A stretch of 64,000 nucleotides of DNA. It comes from Hahella sp050299855. GTDB taxonomy: Bacteria > Pseudomonadota > Gammaproteobacteria > Pseudomonadales > Oleiphilaceae. The stretch lies in assembly GCA_050299855.1 (NCBI GenBank), contig JBNKWQ010000010.1, positions 61,564 through 125,563 of the forward strand. Direction: 5' to 3'. The notes beneath the pieces were generated by a model. That model saw only the letters and a program-made list of their open reading frames with translations. It ran no database searches and was not told the DNA's origin. This document shows positions 53,077 through 62,426 of the stretch, piece after piece. Made by a program: the position numbers and the translations under genes. Position 1 is the stretch's first letter; every line of letters begins with the position of its first letter.

Positions 53077-54489
53077 ATGAAACCAGTAATCGCGCTTGTC
53101 GGACGTCCCAACGTCGGCAAGTCTACTTTGTTCAATCGCATGACCAGAACCAAGGATGCCATAGTGGCGGACTTGCCGGGTTTGACACGGGACCGGCAAT
53201 ATGGCGAAGGTCGGCTGGAGGACAAGAGCTTTATTGTCGTGGATACCGGAGGTATTAGCGGTGGCGAGCTGGGTATAGACGCCGCCATGGCTGGGCAATC
53301 CTACACGGCCATTAACGAAGCAGATGTGGTCCTCTTTGTGGTTGATGCCCAGGCTGGGGTTACTCCCACTGATTCCCAGATCGCCAGGGAGTTGAGAACC
53401 CGCGGTAAGCCCACACTGTTGGTTATTAACAAAGTTGACGGCCTTCAGCCGGAGATTGCAGCAGCTGACTTCTACAGCCTGGGCTTTAGTGAGATTGCCT
53501 TTACCGTAGCCTCTCATAACCGCGGTATTCTCAGTCTGTTAGAAAAAGTGCTTGAAGAATTCCCGGAGCAGGAAGAACCTTCCGATGAAGAAACTGGTAT
53601 TCGGATCGGTGTTATAGGGCGACCCAATGTAGGTAAATCTACCTTGGTGAACCGGTTGCTGGGTGAGGACAGGGTTGTCGTATTCGACCAACCCGGCACC
53701 ACCCGGGATTCAATCTACATTCCCTATGAGCGCCAGGGAGAACTCTACACCTTGATAGATACGGCGGGAGTGAGGCGTCGGAAGAACGTCAGTGAGGCTG
53801 TGGAAAAGTTTTCTATCGTCAAAACCTTGCAGGCGATTAAGGACGCACATGTCGTTATTATCGTATTGGATGCCCGCGAAGGCATTGTCGACCAGGATTT
53901 ACATTTGCTTGGGTTTGCCATCGAAGCAGGCAGGGCGCTGGTAATTGCGATCAATAAATGGGATGGCATGAGCCAGGATGATAAAGACAGTGTGCGCCGG
54001 GATATCGATCGCCGTCTCGGATTTGCTGATTACGCTCAGATTGAATTTATCTCTGCTCTGCATGGCACTGGTGTTGGTTTACTCTATGATGCCGTACATG
54101 AGGGCTATCGCAGTGCCATGTCCAAGTGGTCCACCAATCACCTGACAACGCTGCTTGAAGATGCTGTGGGCAGTCATCCTCCGCCAATGGTGGCCGGTCG
54201 CCGAATTAAACTGCGCTATGCTCACCAGGGTGGGTCGAATCCGCCGCTGGTCATTGTGCATGGTAACCAGACAGATTCTTTGCCAAATAGTTACAGGCGC
54301 TTTCTGGAAAACACCTTCCGTCGTGTGCTGAATATCGTCGGGACACCCATCAGATTTGAGTTCCGTAGTGGTGAAAATCCATTTGCCGGTCGAGCTAATA
54401 AGTTGACTGGCCGGCAGCTGAAAAAGAAAGAGCGCCTGATGCAGCATGTGAAAAAGCTAAAGCATAAGAAAAAGAAACAGCGGCGTTAG
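53077..54489 (+). CDS. der: Ribosome-biogenesis GTPase Der (EngA)
   Basis: A 470-residue protein with two GTPase domains in tandem and a KH-like end. G1 motifs are GRPNVGKSTLFN (8-19) and GRPNVGKSTLVN (about 186-197); G3 motifs are DTGG and DTAG; NKVDG and NKWDG are the G4 sites. The basic C-terminus (KKKERLMQHVKKLKHKKKKQ) binds rRNA. It aids 50S assembly. It ends the co-directional block and is followed by a terminator. Confidence 0.97.
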   Translation: MKPVIALVGRPNVGKSTLFNRMTRTKDAIVADLPGLTRDRQYGEGRLEDKSFIVVDTGGISGGELGIDAAMAGQSYTAINEADVVLFVVDAQAGVTPTDSQIARELRTRGKPTLLVINKVDGLQPEIAAADFYSLGFSEIAFTVASHNRGILSLLEKVLEEFPEQEEPSDEETGIRIGVIGRPNVGKSTLVNRLLGEDRVVVFDQPGTTRDSIYIPYERQGELYTLIDTAGVRRRKNVSEAVEKFSIVKTLQAIKDAHVVIIVLDAREGIVDQDLHLLGFAIEAGRALVIAINKWDGMSQDDKDSVRRDIDRRLGFADYAQIEFISALHGTGVGLLYDAVHEGYRSAMSKWSTNHLTTLLEDAVGSHPPPMVAGRRIKLRYAHQGGSNPPLVIVHGNQTDSLPNSYRRFLENTFRRVLNIVGTPIRFEFRSGENPFAGRANKLTGRQLKKKERLMQHVKKLKHKKKKQRR

Positions 54490-54504
54490 TTTCAGCACCA
54501 TAGG

Positions 54505-54537
54505 AAAGTCAGCACTCAAAGTATGCTGGCTTTTTTT
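54505..54537 (+). terminator. Terminator after der
   Basis: Arms GTCAGCA (54508-54514) and TGCTGGC (54524-54530), with one G-T pair, a nine-base loop and a seven-T tract, lie between der and the convergent pta gene. Confidence 0.88.
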
Positions 54538-54604
54538 ATTTGTCTGCTAAGCCACCCAAATGACTGGCCGAACGCTATTCGCTGGGCTAAGCCTCTCCGT
54601 GCTA

Positions 54605-56773
54605 CTAACCCTTTGCTTCCAGAACTGCCTCGCTGCTTTGAGTGGCCTGCACCGCTGTCAGGGCGATGGTAAACACGATGTCGTCAACCAGTGCCCCCCT
54701 GGACAAGTCATTAACCGGTTTTTTAAGGCCCTGTAGCATGGGGCCTACGCTAATAACGTTGGCGCTGCGCTGTACCGCTTTATAGGTGGTGTTGCCGGTA
54801 TTCAGATCCGGGAACACGAATACCGTTGCCTGACCGGCGACCTTGCTATCAGGGGCTTTCTTGCGTGCAACATCTTCAATTGCCGCAGCGTCATACTGCA
54901 GAGGGCCGTCTAAGAGTAAATCCGGACGTAGTCCTTTAGCCAGACGGGTGGCCTCTTTCACCTTGTCTACATCGCTGCCTGAACCCGAGGTGCCTGTACT
55001 ATAACTGAGCATGGCCACTTTCGCTTCGATGCCGAAGAGACTGGCAGAATCGGCGCACTGCAGAGCAATGTCAGCCAGTTCTTCTGCATTCGGGTCCGGG
55101 TTAATGGCGCAGTCTCCATATACCACCACCTGTTCTGGCAGGCACATGAAAAATACGGATGAAACTATGCGGCAATCGGATCGGGCTTTAATCAATTGCA
55201 GGGCTGGGCGAACCGTATTAGCTGTGGTATGAACCGCACCGGAAACCAGACCATCCACTTCTCCAAGCGCCAGCATCATGGTGCCAAGTACGACATTGTC
55301 TTCTAACTGGGCTTCGGCCATTTGTGAAGTCAATCCCTTATGTTTTCGCAACTCAACCATAGGAGCCACGTACTGCAGTCGGACGTCGTCGGGGTCGACT
55401 ATCGTCAGCCCGGGAGGAAGGGTAACCCCCTGTGCTCCTGCGACAGCTTTGATTTCTGCTTCACGTCCCAGCAGGATGCAATTGGCAATACCTCGTTCAC
55501 AGCAAATTGCGGCAGCTTTGACGGTTCTGGGTTCATTACCTTCAGGAAGGACAATGGTCTTGCCGGCTTCCCGGGCGCTTTTGGTTAACTGATAACGAAA
55601 GGCGGCTGGTGATAATCTGGGTTTGCGCGTGACTTTGACTTTCTCTGCCAGCCATTCAATATCGATATGCCTGGCGACACTTGTTACGACCTGTTCAAAT
55701 CTCTCATGGTCATCAACCGGTACTCCAGTATCAAGGTTAGCCAACTGGTTGGCGGTGGTAAAAGTATCGTCTTTGGTCGCTAAAATTGGCAGGCCGGTAT
55801 CCATTGCTGGTAGGCATAGTTTCATGGTTCTGGGGTCAGGTGCCAAATCACCGGTCATCAGCAGTCCCGCCAACGGAACCCCCGTTAATGTGGCCAGGCT
55901 GCAAGCGACTACTATGTCTTCACGGTCTCCCGGAGTAACAACTAATGTGCCTGGCTTCAGGCGATTCACCATATTGGGCAAGGTTCTGGCACACACGGAA
56001 ATATAGCTGACACGCCGGTAATCCCATTCTCCCTGGTTAATGACTCTGGCTCCCAGAGCTTTGGCAATATCCGAGGTCCTTGGAGCTACAAACTCCGGAC
56101 GCCAGGGAATCTGGGCGATAAGGTGAAAATTGTTAGTATTAAATAAAGAGGTAAGCTGGAGGTAATCTTTTTCGGTGCCAGATGCCTGGACGACTGGAAG
56201 AATGTTGTCTGATCCCCCCTGGATTGTTCCAAGTGCGCCTACTTTATTTAGGATGCAGCCCACTACATCCGGGTCAGAAGGGTCAGCAAAGAGTCTGGCA
56301 CTGAGGCTGATATAGTCCTGCAACTCTGAATCAGTGCGATTGGCCGGCGTGGCCACCAGAATGACCTCAGCATCCAGATTGCGTGCGACCTGGACATTGA
56401 TTGCTGCCGAATAATCGTCGTCGTGAGTGGAAACCAGCCCCTCCACAATCACCACGTCTGCATCCTGCTCCACACTATGAAAGAGTTGAATAACCTGTTC
56501 CATTAGCAAGCTGTCATTTTTTTTGCTCATCAGGCCATGCGCATACCTGGCTGACATAGGCTCAGGTATCGTCATAGCCATCATGTCACGGGCAAATATG
56601 ACGGATCTGTCGTGGGGTGAGGGTTCATTCTGATTGCTGTCTGAAGATTGGGCAAAGGGTTTGAAAAAACCAACGCGCAAGCCCGCGCTGTCCAGAGCTC
56701 TTAGAAGTCCCAGGCATACTGATGTTAAGCCGACACTGGCCGACGCCGGTGCGATAAAAAATACTTTGGCCAC
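54605..56773 (-). CDS. pta: Phosphate acetyltransferase Pta (long form)
   Basis: A 722-residue enzyme that interconverts acetyl-CoA and acetyl phosphate. The N-terminal part (about 1-200) is a BioD-like P-loop domain that starts FFIAPASASVGLTSV, followed by a DRTGG domain (about 215-330) and the C-terminal PTA/PTB catalytic domain (about 390-715) with VLPEGNEPRTVKAA and FVFPDLNTGNTTYK. It is encoded downstream of ackA on the same strand with a 17-base gap. Confidence 0.96.
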   Translation of the reverse strand: MAKVFFIAPASASVGLTSVCLGLLRALDSAGLRVGFFKPFAQSSDSNQNEPSPHDRSVIFARDMMAMTIPEPMSARYAHGLMSKKNDSLLMEQVIQLFHSVEQDADVVIVEGLVSTHDDDYSAAINVQVARNLDAEVILVATPANRTDSELQDYISLSARLFADPSDPDVVGCILNKVGALGTIQGGSDNILPVVQASGTEKDYLQLTSLFNTNNFHLIAQIPWRPEFVAPRTSDIAKALGARVINQGEWDYRRVSYISVCARTLPNMVNRLKPGTLVVTPGDREDIVVACSLATLTGVPLAGLLMTGDLAPDPRTMKLCLPAMDTGLPILATKDDTFTTANQLANLDTGVPVDDHERFEQVVTSVARHIDIEWLAEKVKVTRKPRLSPAAFRYQLTKSAREAGKTIVLPEGNEPRTVKAAAICCERGIANCILLGREAEIKAVAGAQGVTLPPGLTIVDPDDVRLQYVAPMVELRKHKGLTSQMAEAQLEDNVVLGTMMLALGEVDGLVSGAVHTTANTVRPALQLIKARSDCRIVSSVFFMCLPEQVVVYGDCAINPDPNAEELADIALQCADSASLFGIEAKVAMLSYSTGTSGSGSDVDKVKEATRLAKGLRPDLLLDGPLQYDAAAIEDVARKKAPDSKVAGQATVFVFPDLNTGNTTYKAVQRSANVISVGPMLQGLKKPVNDLSRGALVDDIVFTIALTAVQATQSSEAVLEAKG

Positions 56774-56790
56774 ACTGTCTCCTTAATATA

Positions 56791-58023
56791 TCAATGGCTT
56801 TGGAAATCGGGTTGTGCCTGTTGCCGGATAATGTTCAAAGTATCACTGGCGATCATAAGTTCTTCGTTGGTCGCGATAACCATCATCATCAGGCTCTTCT
56901 CCGAGGAAATCCGATCGTCTGACTGTTGTCCGTGCTCTTTGTTCAATTGCGGATCCAGAGTGACTTTCAAAACGCCAAGCAGATCGGCCACTTGCTGCCG
57001 GATCAGCGCGGAATTTTCTCCAATCCCGCCTGTGAAAACGATTGCATCCAGTGGATAGGCTGACACCATAAGGCTGCTAATTGCCTTTGCCAGACGATAG
57101 CAGAATACATTGATGGCAGTCTCTGCCCGCGCATTCCCTGTTTGGGCCTCATTAACCAGGGTTCGCATATCATTGCTAATGCCGGAAAGCCCCAATAGGC
57201 CACTTTTGCGGTTCAGCAGGTGGTTGAGTTCTTCGGTACTGTAGTCCAGAGGACCAGCCAAATGCAGTAGCAGGCCCGGATCAACATCGCCACTACGAGT
57301 GCCCATAACCAGCCCTTCCAGAGGGGTTAAGCCCATGGTGGTATCAACAGATTTTCCATCTTTGATCGCCGTAGCGCTACAGCCATTGCCCAGGTGAACC
57401 GTAATAAGATTGCAGTTGTCCAGGGGCTTGCCTAACCTTTCTGCCGCCTTGAGAGCGACATAGCGGTGACTGGTGCCATGAAATCCATAGCGCCTGAGCC
57501 CTTCGCGCTCATATAGCTCATAGGGGAGCGCATACAGATAGGCTCTTTCCGGTAAGCTTTGGTGGAAGGACGTATCAAACACCGCGACCTGGGGCAGATG
57601 GCCTAGAAGCTTTCTGACGGCCTGAATGCCCAGCAGATTGGCTGGGTTATGCAATGGAGCCAACTGGCTGCAGCCGGTAATTTCTGCAATTACCCGGTCT
57701 GTGATGGCCACAGAGGCTGAAAAAACTTCACCGCCGTGAACCACCCGGTGACCTACGCCGGTCAATTGTTGAATGCCATCAGGGTGATTGGCTACGATTT
57801 CCAGGACTTTATCGATGATGTCCTGGTGGTCAGCTTTAGGGCAGGAGACTGTTACTTTGGTTTTATCGCCGGTATTCCAGCAAAATTTGATTCTAGCGTC
57901 TACCATCCCAAGCTTTTCGGCCAGACCGCTAAGAATGTTGAGGCCAGAATCAGGTTCAATGATGGCGAATTTCAGCGATGAACTACCGCTGTTTAGGACA
58001 AGAATACGTTCCCTGATGGTCAT
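56791..58023 (-). CDS. ackA: Acetate kinase AckA
   Basis: A 410-residue kinase producing acetate and ATP from acetyl phosphate. ILVLNSGSSSLKFAI at the N-terminus, GHRVVHGGE, YGFHGTSHRYV and FTGGIGENS are conserved. The frame is open to 58176 but the ATG at 58023 (MTIRERILVLNSG) gives the normal family start; the longer N-terminus is not a signal peptide and has no homology I can see. It forms an operon with pta, running overflow metabolism and acetate use. Confidence 0.95.
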   Translation of the reverse strand: MTIRERILVLNSGSSSLKFAIIEPDSGLNILSGLAEKLGMVDARIKFCWNTGDKTKVTVSCPKADHQDIIDKVLEIVANHPDGIQQLTGVGHRVVHGGEVFSASVAITDRVIAEITGCSQLAPLHNPANLLGIQAVRKLLGHLPQVAVFDTSFHQSLPERAYLYALPYELYEREGLRRYGFHGTSHRYVALKAAERLGKPLDNCNLITVHLGNGCSATAIKDGKSVDTTMGLTPLEGLVMGTRSGDVDPGLLLHLAGPLDYSTEELNHLLNRKSGLLGLSGISNDMRTLVNEAQTGNARAETAINVFCYRLAKAISSLMVSAYPLDAIVFTGGIGENSALIRQQVADLLGVLKVTLDPQLNKEHGQQSDDRISSEKSLMMMVIATNEELMIASDTLNIIRQQAQPDFQSH

Positions 58024-58254
58024 ATTTTTATTTGCCGGATAGTAAGGTTCCAAAAAAAAAGAAATGGTGGCTGAAAACAAGTTGGTGGCCAAAATAACTG
58101 GTAACCTGAAAAAACAGTCGCCGGAGGTTTTAAACCAGACAGGGCTATCTTGCCCTGTGGTTGAGAACGACATCAACCCGGGTGGGGGTTAACTGAAACA
58201 TTGACTGCAGATAAATTGAAATTTGGGCGATGATATGTCACTAGGCTGCCTCTG

Positions 58255-60675
58255 TCAGGAAGCAGCGATCTTCTGATGAGACTGAATCCATTCGCGGAAA
58301 TCTTTTTCCGGGACCGGGCGGCTATAGTAATAGCCCTGAGCATAGTCGCAGCCTTTCTTTCGCAGGAAGGCAAGCTGCTCGGCATCTTCAACTCCCTCGC
58401 CAATTACTTTGAGCCCAAGGCTATGTGCCATGGTGATAATAGCGTTAACCAGGGCGGCATCCTCAGCTTCTGTATTGACGTCTTTAACGAATGAACGGTC
58501 GATTTTCAGTGAATCGAACGGATAACTTTTCAGGTAGCTGAGAGCTGAGTAACCAGTTCCAAAATCATCCACCGAAAGTTTCACTCCCATTTCATCGAGC
58601 TGATGGAGAATCTCATAGGTCTCAATCGAGTCATCCAGCAATAGTCGCTCTGTAATCTCGAGTTCCAGGAATTCACCGCCCAAATCGTTCACCACCAGAG
58701 CCTGACGCACTGACTCCATAAACTTGATGTCTCTGAACTGACGGGGAGAAACATTGATTGCAATGGTCAACAGCTGGCCTGTCTCTGAGTGCCATTGTTT
58801 GGCATCCCGGCAAGCTGTATGTATAACCCATTCGCCTATCGACGTTATCAGGCCGGTCTCTTCCGCCAGTGGAATAAATTTGTCGGGAGCAACCAGGCCC
58901 AGTACTGGATTGTTCCAGCGAATCAGAGCTTCAGCTCCAATAATTCCGCCCGTCGCGGTTTCCATGATGGGCTGATAGTAAAGTTGCAGTTCATTCAGTT
59001 CCAAAGCCTTGCGGAGCTGGGTTTCGAGTTTCAGACGCTCACCTGACTGTTGGTTGAGGTCCGGAGTAAAACGATGGAACGCACTCTTACCCTTGTGTTT
59101 AGCCTGATACATGGCAGCATCTGCCTGCTGTAGAAGAGTGCTGGAGTTTTCACTGTCGGTTGGATAAATGGCAATGCCAATACTGGTGCTGATAAAAACC
59201 TCCTGATTGTTCAGGATATAAGGCACCGCAAAGGCATTAAGTATACGATCTGCCACAGTTTCAGAGTCCTCGGGAGATTCCAACGACGGCAGTATAATTA
59301 AAAATTCATCACCACCAAGACGAGCAACGGTACTATTACCACGCAGGGCTGAGGCGATTCGTCTGGAGGCTTCAATCAGCAGACTGTCTCCGGCATCATG
59401 GCCCATCGTATCGTTAATGTGCTTAAAGTTGTCCAGGTCGAGGAACATCAATCCGACCCTGGAATCCTCCCTGCGGGATTGAGCCAGCGCCAGTTTGAGA
59501 CGGTCCAGGGCCAGCATTCGGTTCGGCAGCCCTGTCAGCAGATCGTAGTTGGCCTGCCTCAGCAATTGCTGTTCATAGCGTTTACGTACGCTGATATCTT
59601 CACCAAGAATCAGAAACTGCGTTGCCCTTCCGTCCTGGTCACGAATCGGGGTAATGACCACCTGTTCCCAGAATTTTTCGCCGCCATGGCGGGTGCTGTG
59701 CATCTCTCCCTGCCAGATTCCCGCACGTTCCACCTGAATCTCAATATTGTTCCAGAGTTGTTCATTCTGGCACTCATCGGGACTGATATGAGTAAGTTCC
59801 TTCGGATGCTTGCCCAGAATGGCATTTAAGCTGTGTCCGGTGAGCTGACCGAATTTCTGGTTCGCATAAATGATTTTCCAGCGATGGTCACAGATTAGTA
59901 CGGAGGAGGGGCTTTGTTCTATCGCTAATGACAGCCTCTGGATTTCAGCCGCATCTTTCTTTTGCTTGTCGATATCATTCAGCAAAGTGATCCGCATTTC
60001 ATTGATGGCGTCGGTCACCCTTTGCAGCTCATCCGGTGATTGGCTGGGGCGCATTTTACGGTCGAGTATCAGCTCCGTGCCCAGTTCATTGATATTGATG
60101 CTGCGGGCATAATTGGCCATTTTTGACAGATGCCGGGTCACCAGATACTGGAAAATCCACAGAATCAGGACTGAGATAAAGAATGTTTTAAAGGCCTGAG
60201 TAGTGAGAATGAGAAAAATCCGCTGACGTAGCAGCTTATATATCTCCTCCAGGCTTGCGGTAATCGTCAGCTCGCCCAGGTCGTAGACGTCATCAGAAGT
60301 GTGCTGAAGAATGATTTTGTGTTTGATTGTTGGAATATCAGGTGGGATTTCTCCCATCGCCACTTCAGAGTCAGGGTAGATCTTTAGATGCAAATGTACG
60401 ATGTCAGGCAGATTCAGTATACCCTGCATCTGCACTTTCAGCAGTTTCTGGTCCAAAGACCACAGACTGCGGGCCAACGGCGATTGGTAACTGGTTTCAA
60501 TCAGCTTCATTCGCTGATCCACCAGAGAAACGTCTTTGCTGTAGTCGATGTAAACCTGGAACCCGGTGGCAAATAGCGTGAAGAGGGAGCTGCATACCAG
60601 GATATAGCCCAGCATCCGGAAGGAAAGTGGGGAAGTCTCACGGAGATGCCAGAGCTTAGTGAAAGGGTTACTCAT
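58255..60675 (-). CDS. Membrane GGDEF-EAL protein with PAS sensor
   Basis: An 806-residue cyclic-di-GMP enzyme. Helices at about 22-42 and 165-185 frame a periplasmic sensor of some 120 residues; then a HAMP-like region, a PAS domain (about 250-370, SLAIEQSPSSVLICD), a GGDEF domain with the intact active motif (454-458) and an EAL domain (motif at 582-584). The EAL site keeps EALIRW, NVSPRQF, EITE, DDFGTGYS, KIDRSF, GEGVE and QGY, so phosphodiesterase activity is expected. The inhibitory RxxD motif before GGDEF reads RGNS, without the Asp. Both activities are possible in sequence terms. Confidence 0.9.
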   Translation of the reverse strand: MSNPFTKLWHLRETSPLSFRMLGYILVCSSLFTLFATGFQVYIDYSKDVSLVDQRMKLIETSYQSPLARSLWSLDQKLLKVQMQGILNLPDIVHLHLKIYPDSEVAMGEIPPDIPTIKHKIILQHTSDDVYDLGELTITASLEEIYKLLRQRIFLILTTQAFKTFFISVLILWIFQYLVTRHLSKMANYARSININELGTELILDRKMRPSQSPDELQRVTDAINEMRITLLNDIDKQKKDAAEIQRLSLAIEQSPSSVLICDHRWKIIYANQKFGQLTGHSLNAILGKHPKELTHISPDECQNEQLWNNIEIQVERAGIWQGEMHSTRHGGEKFWEQVVITPIRDQDGRATQFLILGEDISVRKRYEQQLLRQANYDLLTGLPNRMLALDRLKLALAQSRREDSRVGLMFLDLDNFKHINDTMGHDAGDSLLIEASRRIASALRGNSTVARLGGDEFLIILPSLESPEDSETVADRILNAFAVPYILNNQEVFISTSIGIAIYPTDSENSSTLLQQADAAMYQAKHKGKSAFHRFTPDLNQQSGERLKLETQLRKALELNELQLYYQPIMETATGGIIGAEALIRWNNPVLGLVAPDKFIPLAEETGLITSIGEWVIHTACRDAKQWHSETGQLLTIAINVSPRQFRDIKFMESVRQALVVNDLGGEFLELEITERLLLDDSIETYEILHQLDEMGVKLSVDDFGTGYSALSYLKSYPFDSLKIDRSFVKDVNTEAEDAALVNAIITMAHSLGLKVIGEGVEDAEQLAFLRKKGCDYAQGYYYSRPVPEKDFREWIQSHQKIAAS

Positions 60676-61074
60676 AGTCTATGGATACTCAAACTAGTTA
60701 TTTCGTTATCCTACTTCGACTCATACCTTGGCATAAGATTAGCAAATTTGCTCCGTGAAAGTACTAATGAACTACCTTAACACATACGCAGGAGTAGAGT
60801 TTTAGGCCTCGTCTCCTGCTTACTTACTAAACTTAGCCCAGGATTGATATCCGTGCAATTCGGGCAAGATGAATCGGAGGTTCTGTAAGCTGAAATCCTG
60901 TCGGTGTAAAAATATGAATAAAAGTAGCTCTACAGTTTTAATTTTAAGCGGTACTGCTGTTTCATTTCTGCTGGGCTTTGAGTTACAAATATAAATGGCC
61001 AAATAGTCTTTAAAAGCTCAGAATGTTCAAAAAATAGACAGTGTGTGCCATACTTTGCCCTGGAGGTGCAGTCT
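60676..61074. other. Intergenic stretch between GGDEF-EAL gene and small disordered-protein gene
   Basis: About 400 A/T-rich bases hold the promoters of both divergent genes. A loose inverted repeat GCAGGAG (60788-60794) and CTCCTGC (60813-60819) is the only structure I see. A 60-codon minus-strand frame (60820-61002) looks like chance. Confidence 0.5.
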
Positions 61075-61464
61075 ATGCCGGATAACACTATAGGTGGAAC
61101 GCCCACAGCGACGCTTCAACAGGTTGAATCAAACCGCCTTCGTGAGCGTGAGCAATCAGAAACAGAAGTTAATACCAATACCGCTCAGGCTCAGCCCCAA
61201 CAGAATGCCCCAGCGGACGTTGAGGTCGATTTATCGCAGGAAGCGCGGGATCTTAGTCTTTCTACGGTGGAACAACTGGCTGCTCCCAATCAATCAGCAG
61301 AAACCCAGACTACGACTGTTGAAGAAGCTGCTACTCCCCCTGAGCCAGAAACCGCCACTGAAGACAATGCTCCACCAGCTCGTGAGAATGAGTCTCAGGT
61401 TACACGGCGCTTTGACCAATCAGCCAACGAAGCCTTGGGGACAGTGATCGATATTCGTTCCTAA
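61075..61464 (+). CDS. Small acidic, disordered protein of unknown function
   Basis: About 129 residues, rich in Glu, Gln, Thr, Ala and Pro and with almost no hydrophobic stretch, so probably disordered. A short conserved-looking core DVEVDLSQEARDLSLSTVEQL lies at about 46-66, and the C-terminal RRFDQSANEALGTVIDIRS looks helical. The start at 61075 has GGAGGTG eight bases before it; the frame runs to 61045. I cannot name a family; similar LSxEAR motifs occur in several flagellar regulators and hook-length proteins, which is only a hint. Confidence 0.7.
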   Translation: MPDNTIGGTPTATLQQVESNRLREREQSETEVNTNTAQAQPQQNAPADVEVDLSQEARDLSLSTVEQLAAPNQSAETQTTTVEEAATPPEPETATEDNAPPARENESQVTRRFDQSANEALGTVIDIRS

Positions 61465-61501
61465 AGCACTGAAGCCCATCAGGCGTTCCCGCAGATAATA
61501 T

Positions 61502-61535
61502 AAACCCGATCCTGGCATCGGGTTTTCTGTTTTTG
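61502..61535 (+). terminator. Terminator after the small disordered-protein gene
   Basis: The stem AAACCCGAT / ATCGGGTTT has a six-base loop and is followed by TCTGTTTTT. It lies between this gene and the convergent tatD. Confidence 0.85.
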
Positions 61536-61561
61536 AAACACCCGGCGGGCTGCATGATAGG

Positions 61562-62374
61562 TCAGTCGAAGGTCAGTTTAAATAGTGTTTTGGCATTATT
61601 CATCGACGCGATAAGAATTTCTTCGGAAGTAACTCCACGGATGGCGGCAATTTGTCGAATGACTTCTTTCACGTACCAGGGCTGGTTCCGACCGTGTTTA
61701 GGCTTGGGGCGAAGAGTTCGCGGCAGCAGATAGGGGCTGTCCGTTTCAGTCAGTATACGGTCGAGGGGTATATATTTAACCGCCTCTACGAGGTCCATGC
61801 CTCGACGCTCATCACATACCCATCCTGTTATCCCAATATGTAATCCCATATCCAGATAGCGTCTGAGGGAGTCTTTATTTCCCGTAAAGCAGTGCATTAC
61901 CCCGGAATTAAAGCACTCTTTGTGGGCCTGAAGGATCTCAATCTGGCGTTCGATGGCATCTCTTTCATGTAAGTACAGTGGTTTGAGGATTGTCCTATTG
62001 AGGTCAAGCTGGAACGCAAATACGGATTCCTGCACCGGTGGAGGTGAAAAGTTGCGATTAAAGTCCAGTCCCATTTCGCCGATCGCGACCACTTCGGGTT
62101 TATTAATCAGGCTTTTAAGTTCTTGTTCCCCATTTGAATCCAGGTTTTTGGCGTCATGGGGATGCACACCAGCAGTGGCATAGATATAGCCGGTATGTTG
62201 TGCTGCCTGTTGTATTGCCCTGCGGGATTCCTTCAGATTAGTGCCGATGGCGATCATGCCTGTCAAACCTTGGGATCTGCATTCCATGACGAACTCTGCA
62301 AGCGCCTGTTCCTCAGAGCCCGGGTTTTTTTTGCTGAATAGCTTTGGAGAGAGGTTTACACCAATATCGATCAT
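61562..62374 (-). CDS. tatD: TatD-family metal-dependent DNase
   Basis: A 270-residue TIM-barrel hydrolase. The start MIDIGVNLSPKLF is typical for TatD proper rather than YcfH/YjjV; metal-binding motifs are GVHPHDAK, VAIGEMGLDFNRNFSPP, HCFTG and ETDSPYLLPR. It acts as a 3'-5' exonuclease in repair of oxidative DNA damage in E. coli. It is followed on the same strand (upstream, 52 bases) by the EAL-HDOD gene. Confidence 0.92.
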   Translation of the reverse strand: MIDIGVNLSPKLFSKKNPGSEEQALAEFVMECRSQGLTGMIAIGTNLKESRRAIQQAAQHTGYIYATAGVHPHDAKNLDSNGEQELKSLINKPEVVAIGEMGLDFNRNFSPPPVQESVFAFQLDLNRTILKPLYLHERDAIERQIEILQAHKECFNSGVMHCFTGNKDSLRRYLDMGLHIGITGWVCDERRGMDLVEAVKYIPLDRILTETDSPYLLPRTLRPKPKHGRNQPWYVKEVIRQIAAIRGVTSEEILIASMNNAKTLFKLTFD

Positions 62375-62426
62375 GTTATAGAGGTCTTATTCTCTTAAAG
62401 AGGAAAATGTCTTAATGAGGAAAATG

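Noticed and set aside
60820..61002. A 60-codon minus-strand frame in the gap after the GGDEF-EAL gene
   Set aside because: No ribosome site or recognisable features; A/T-rich intergenic sequence.
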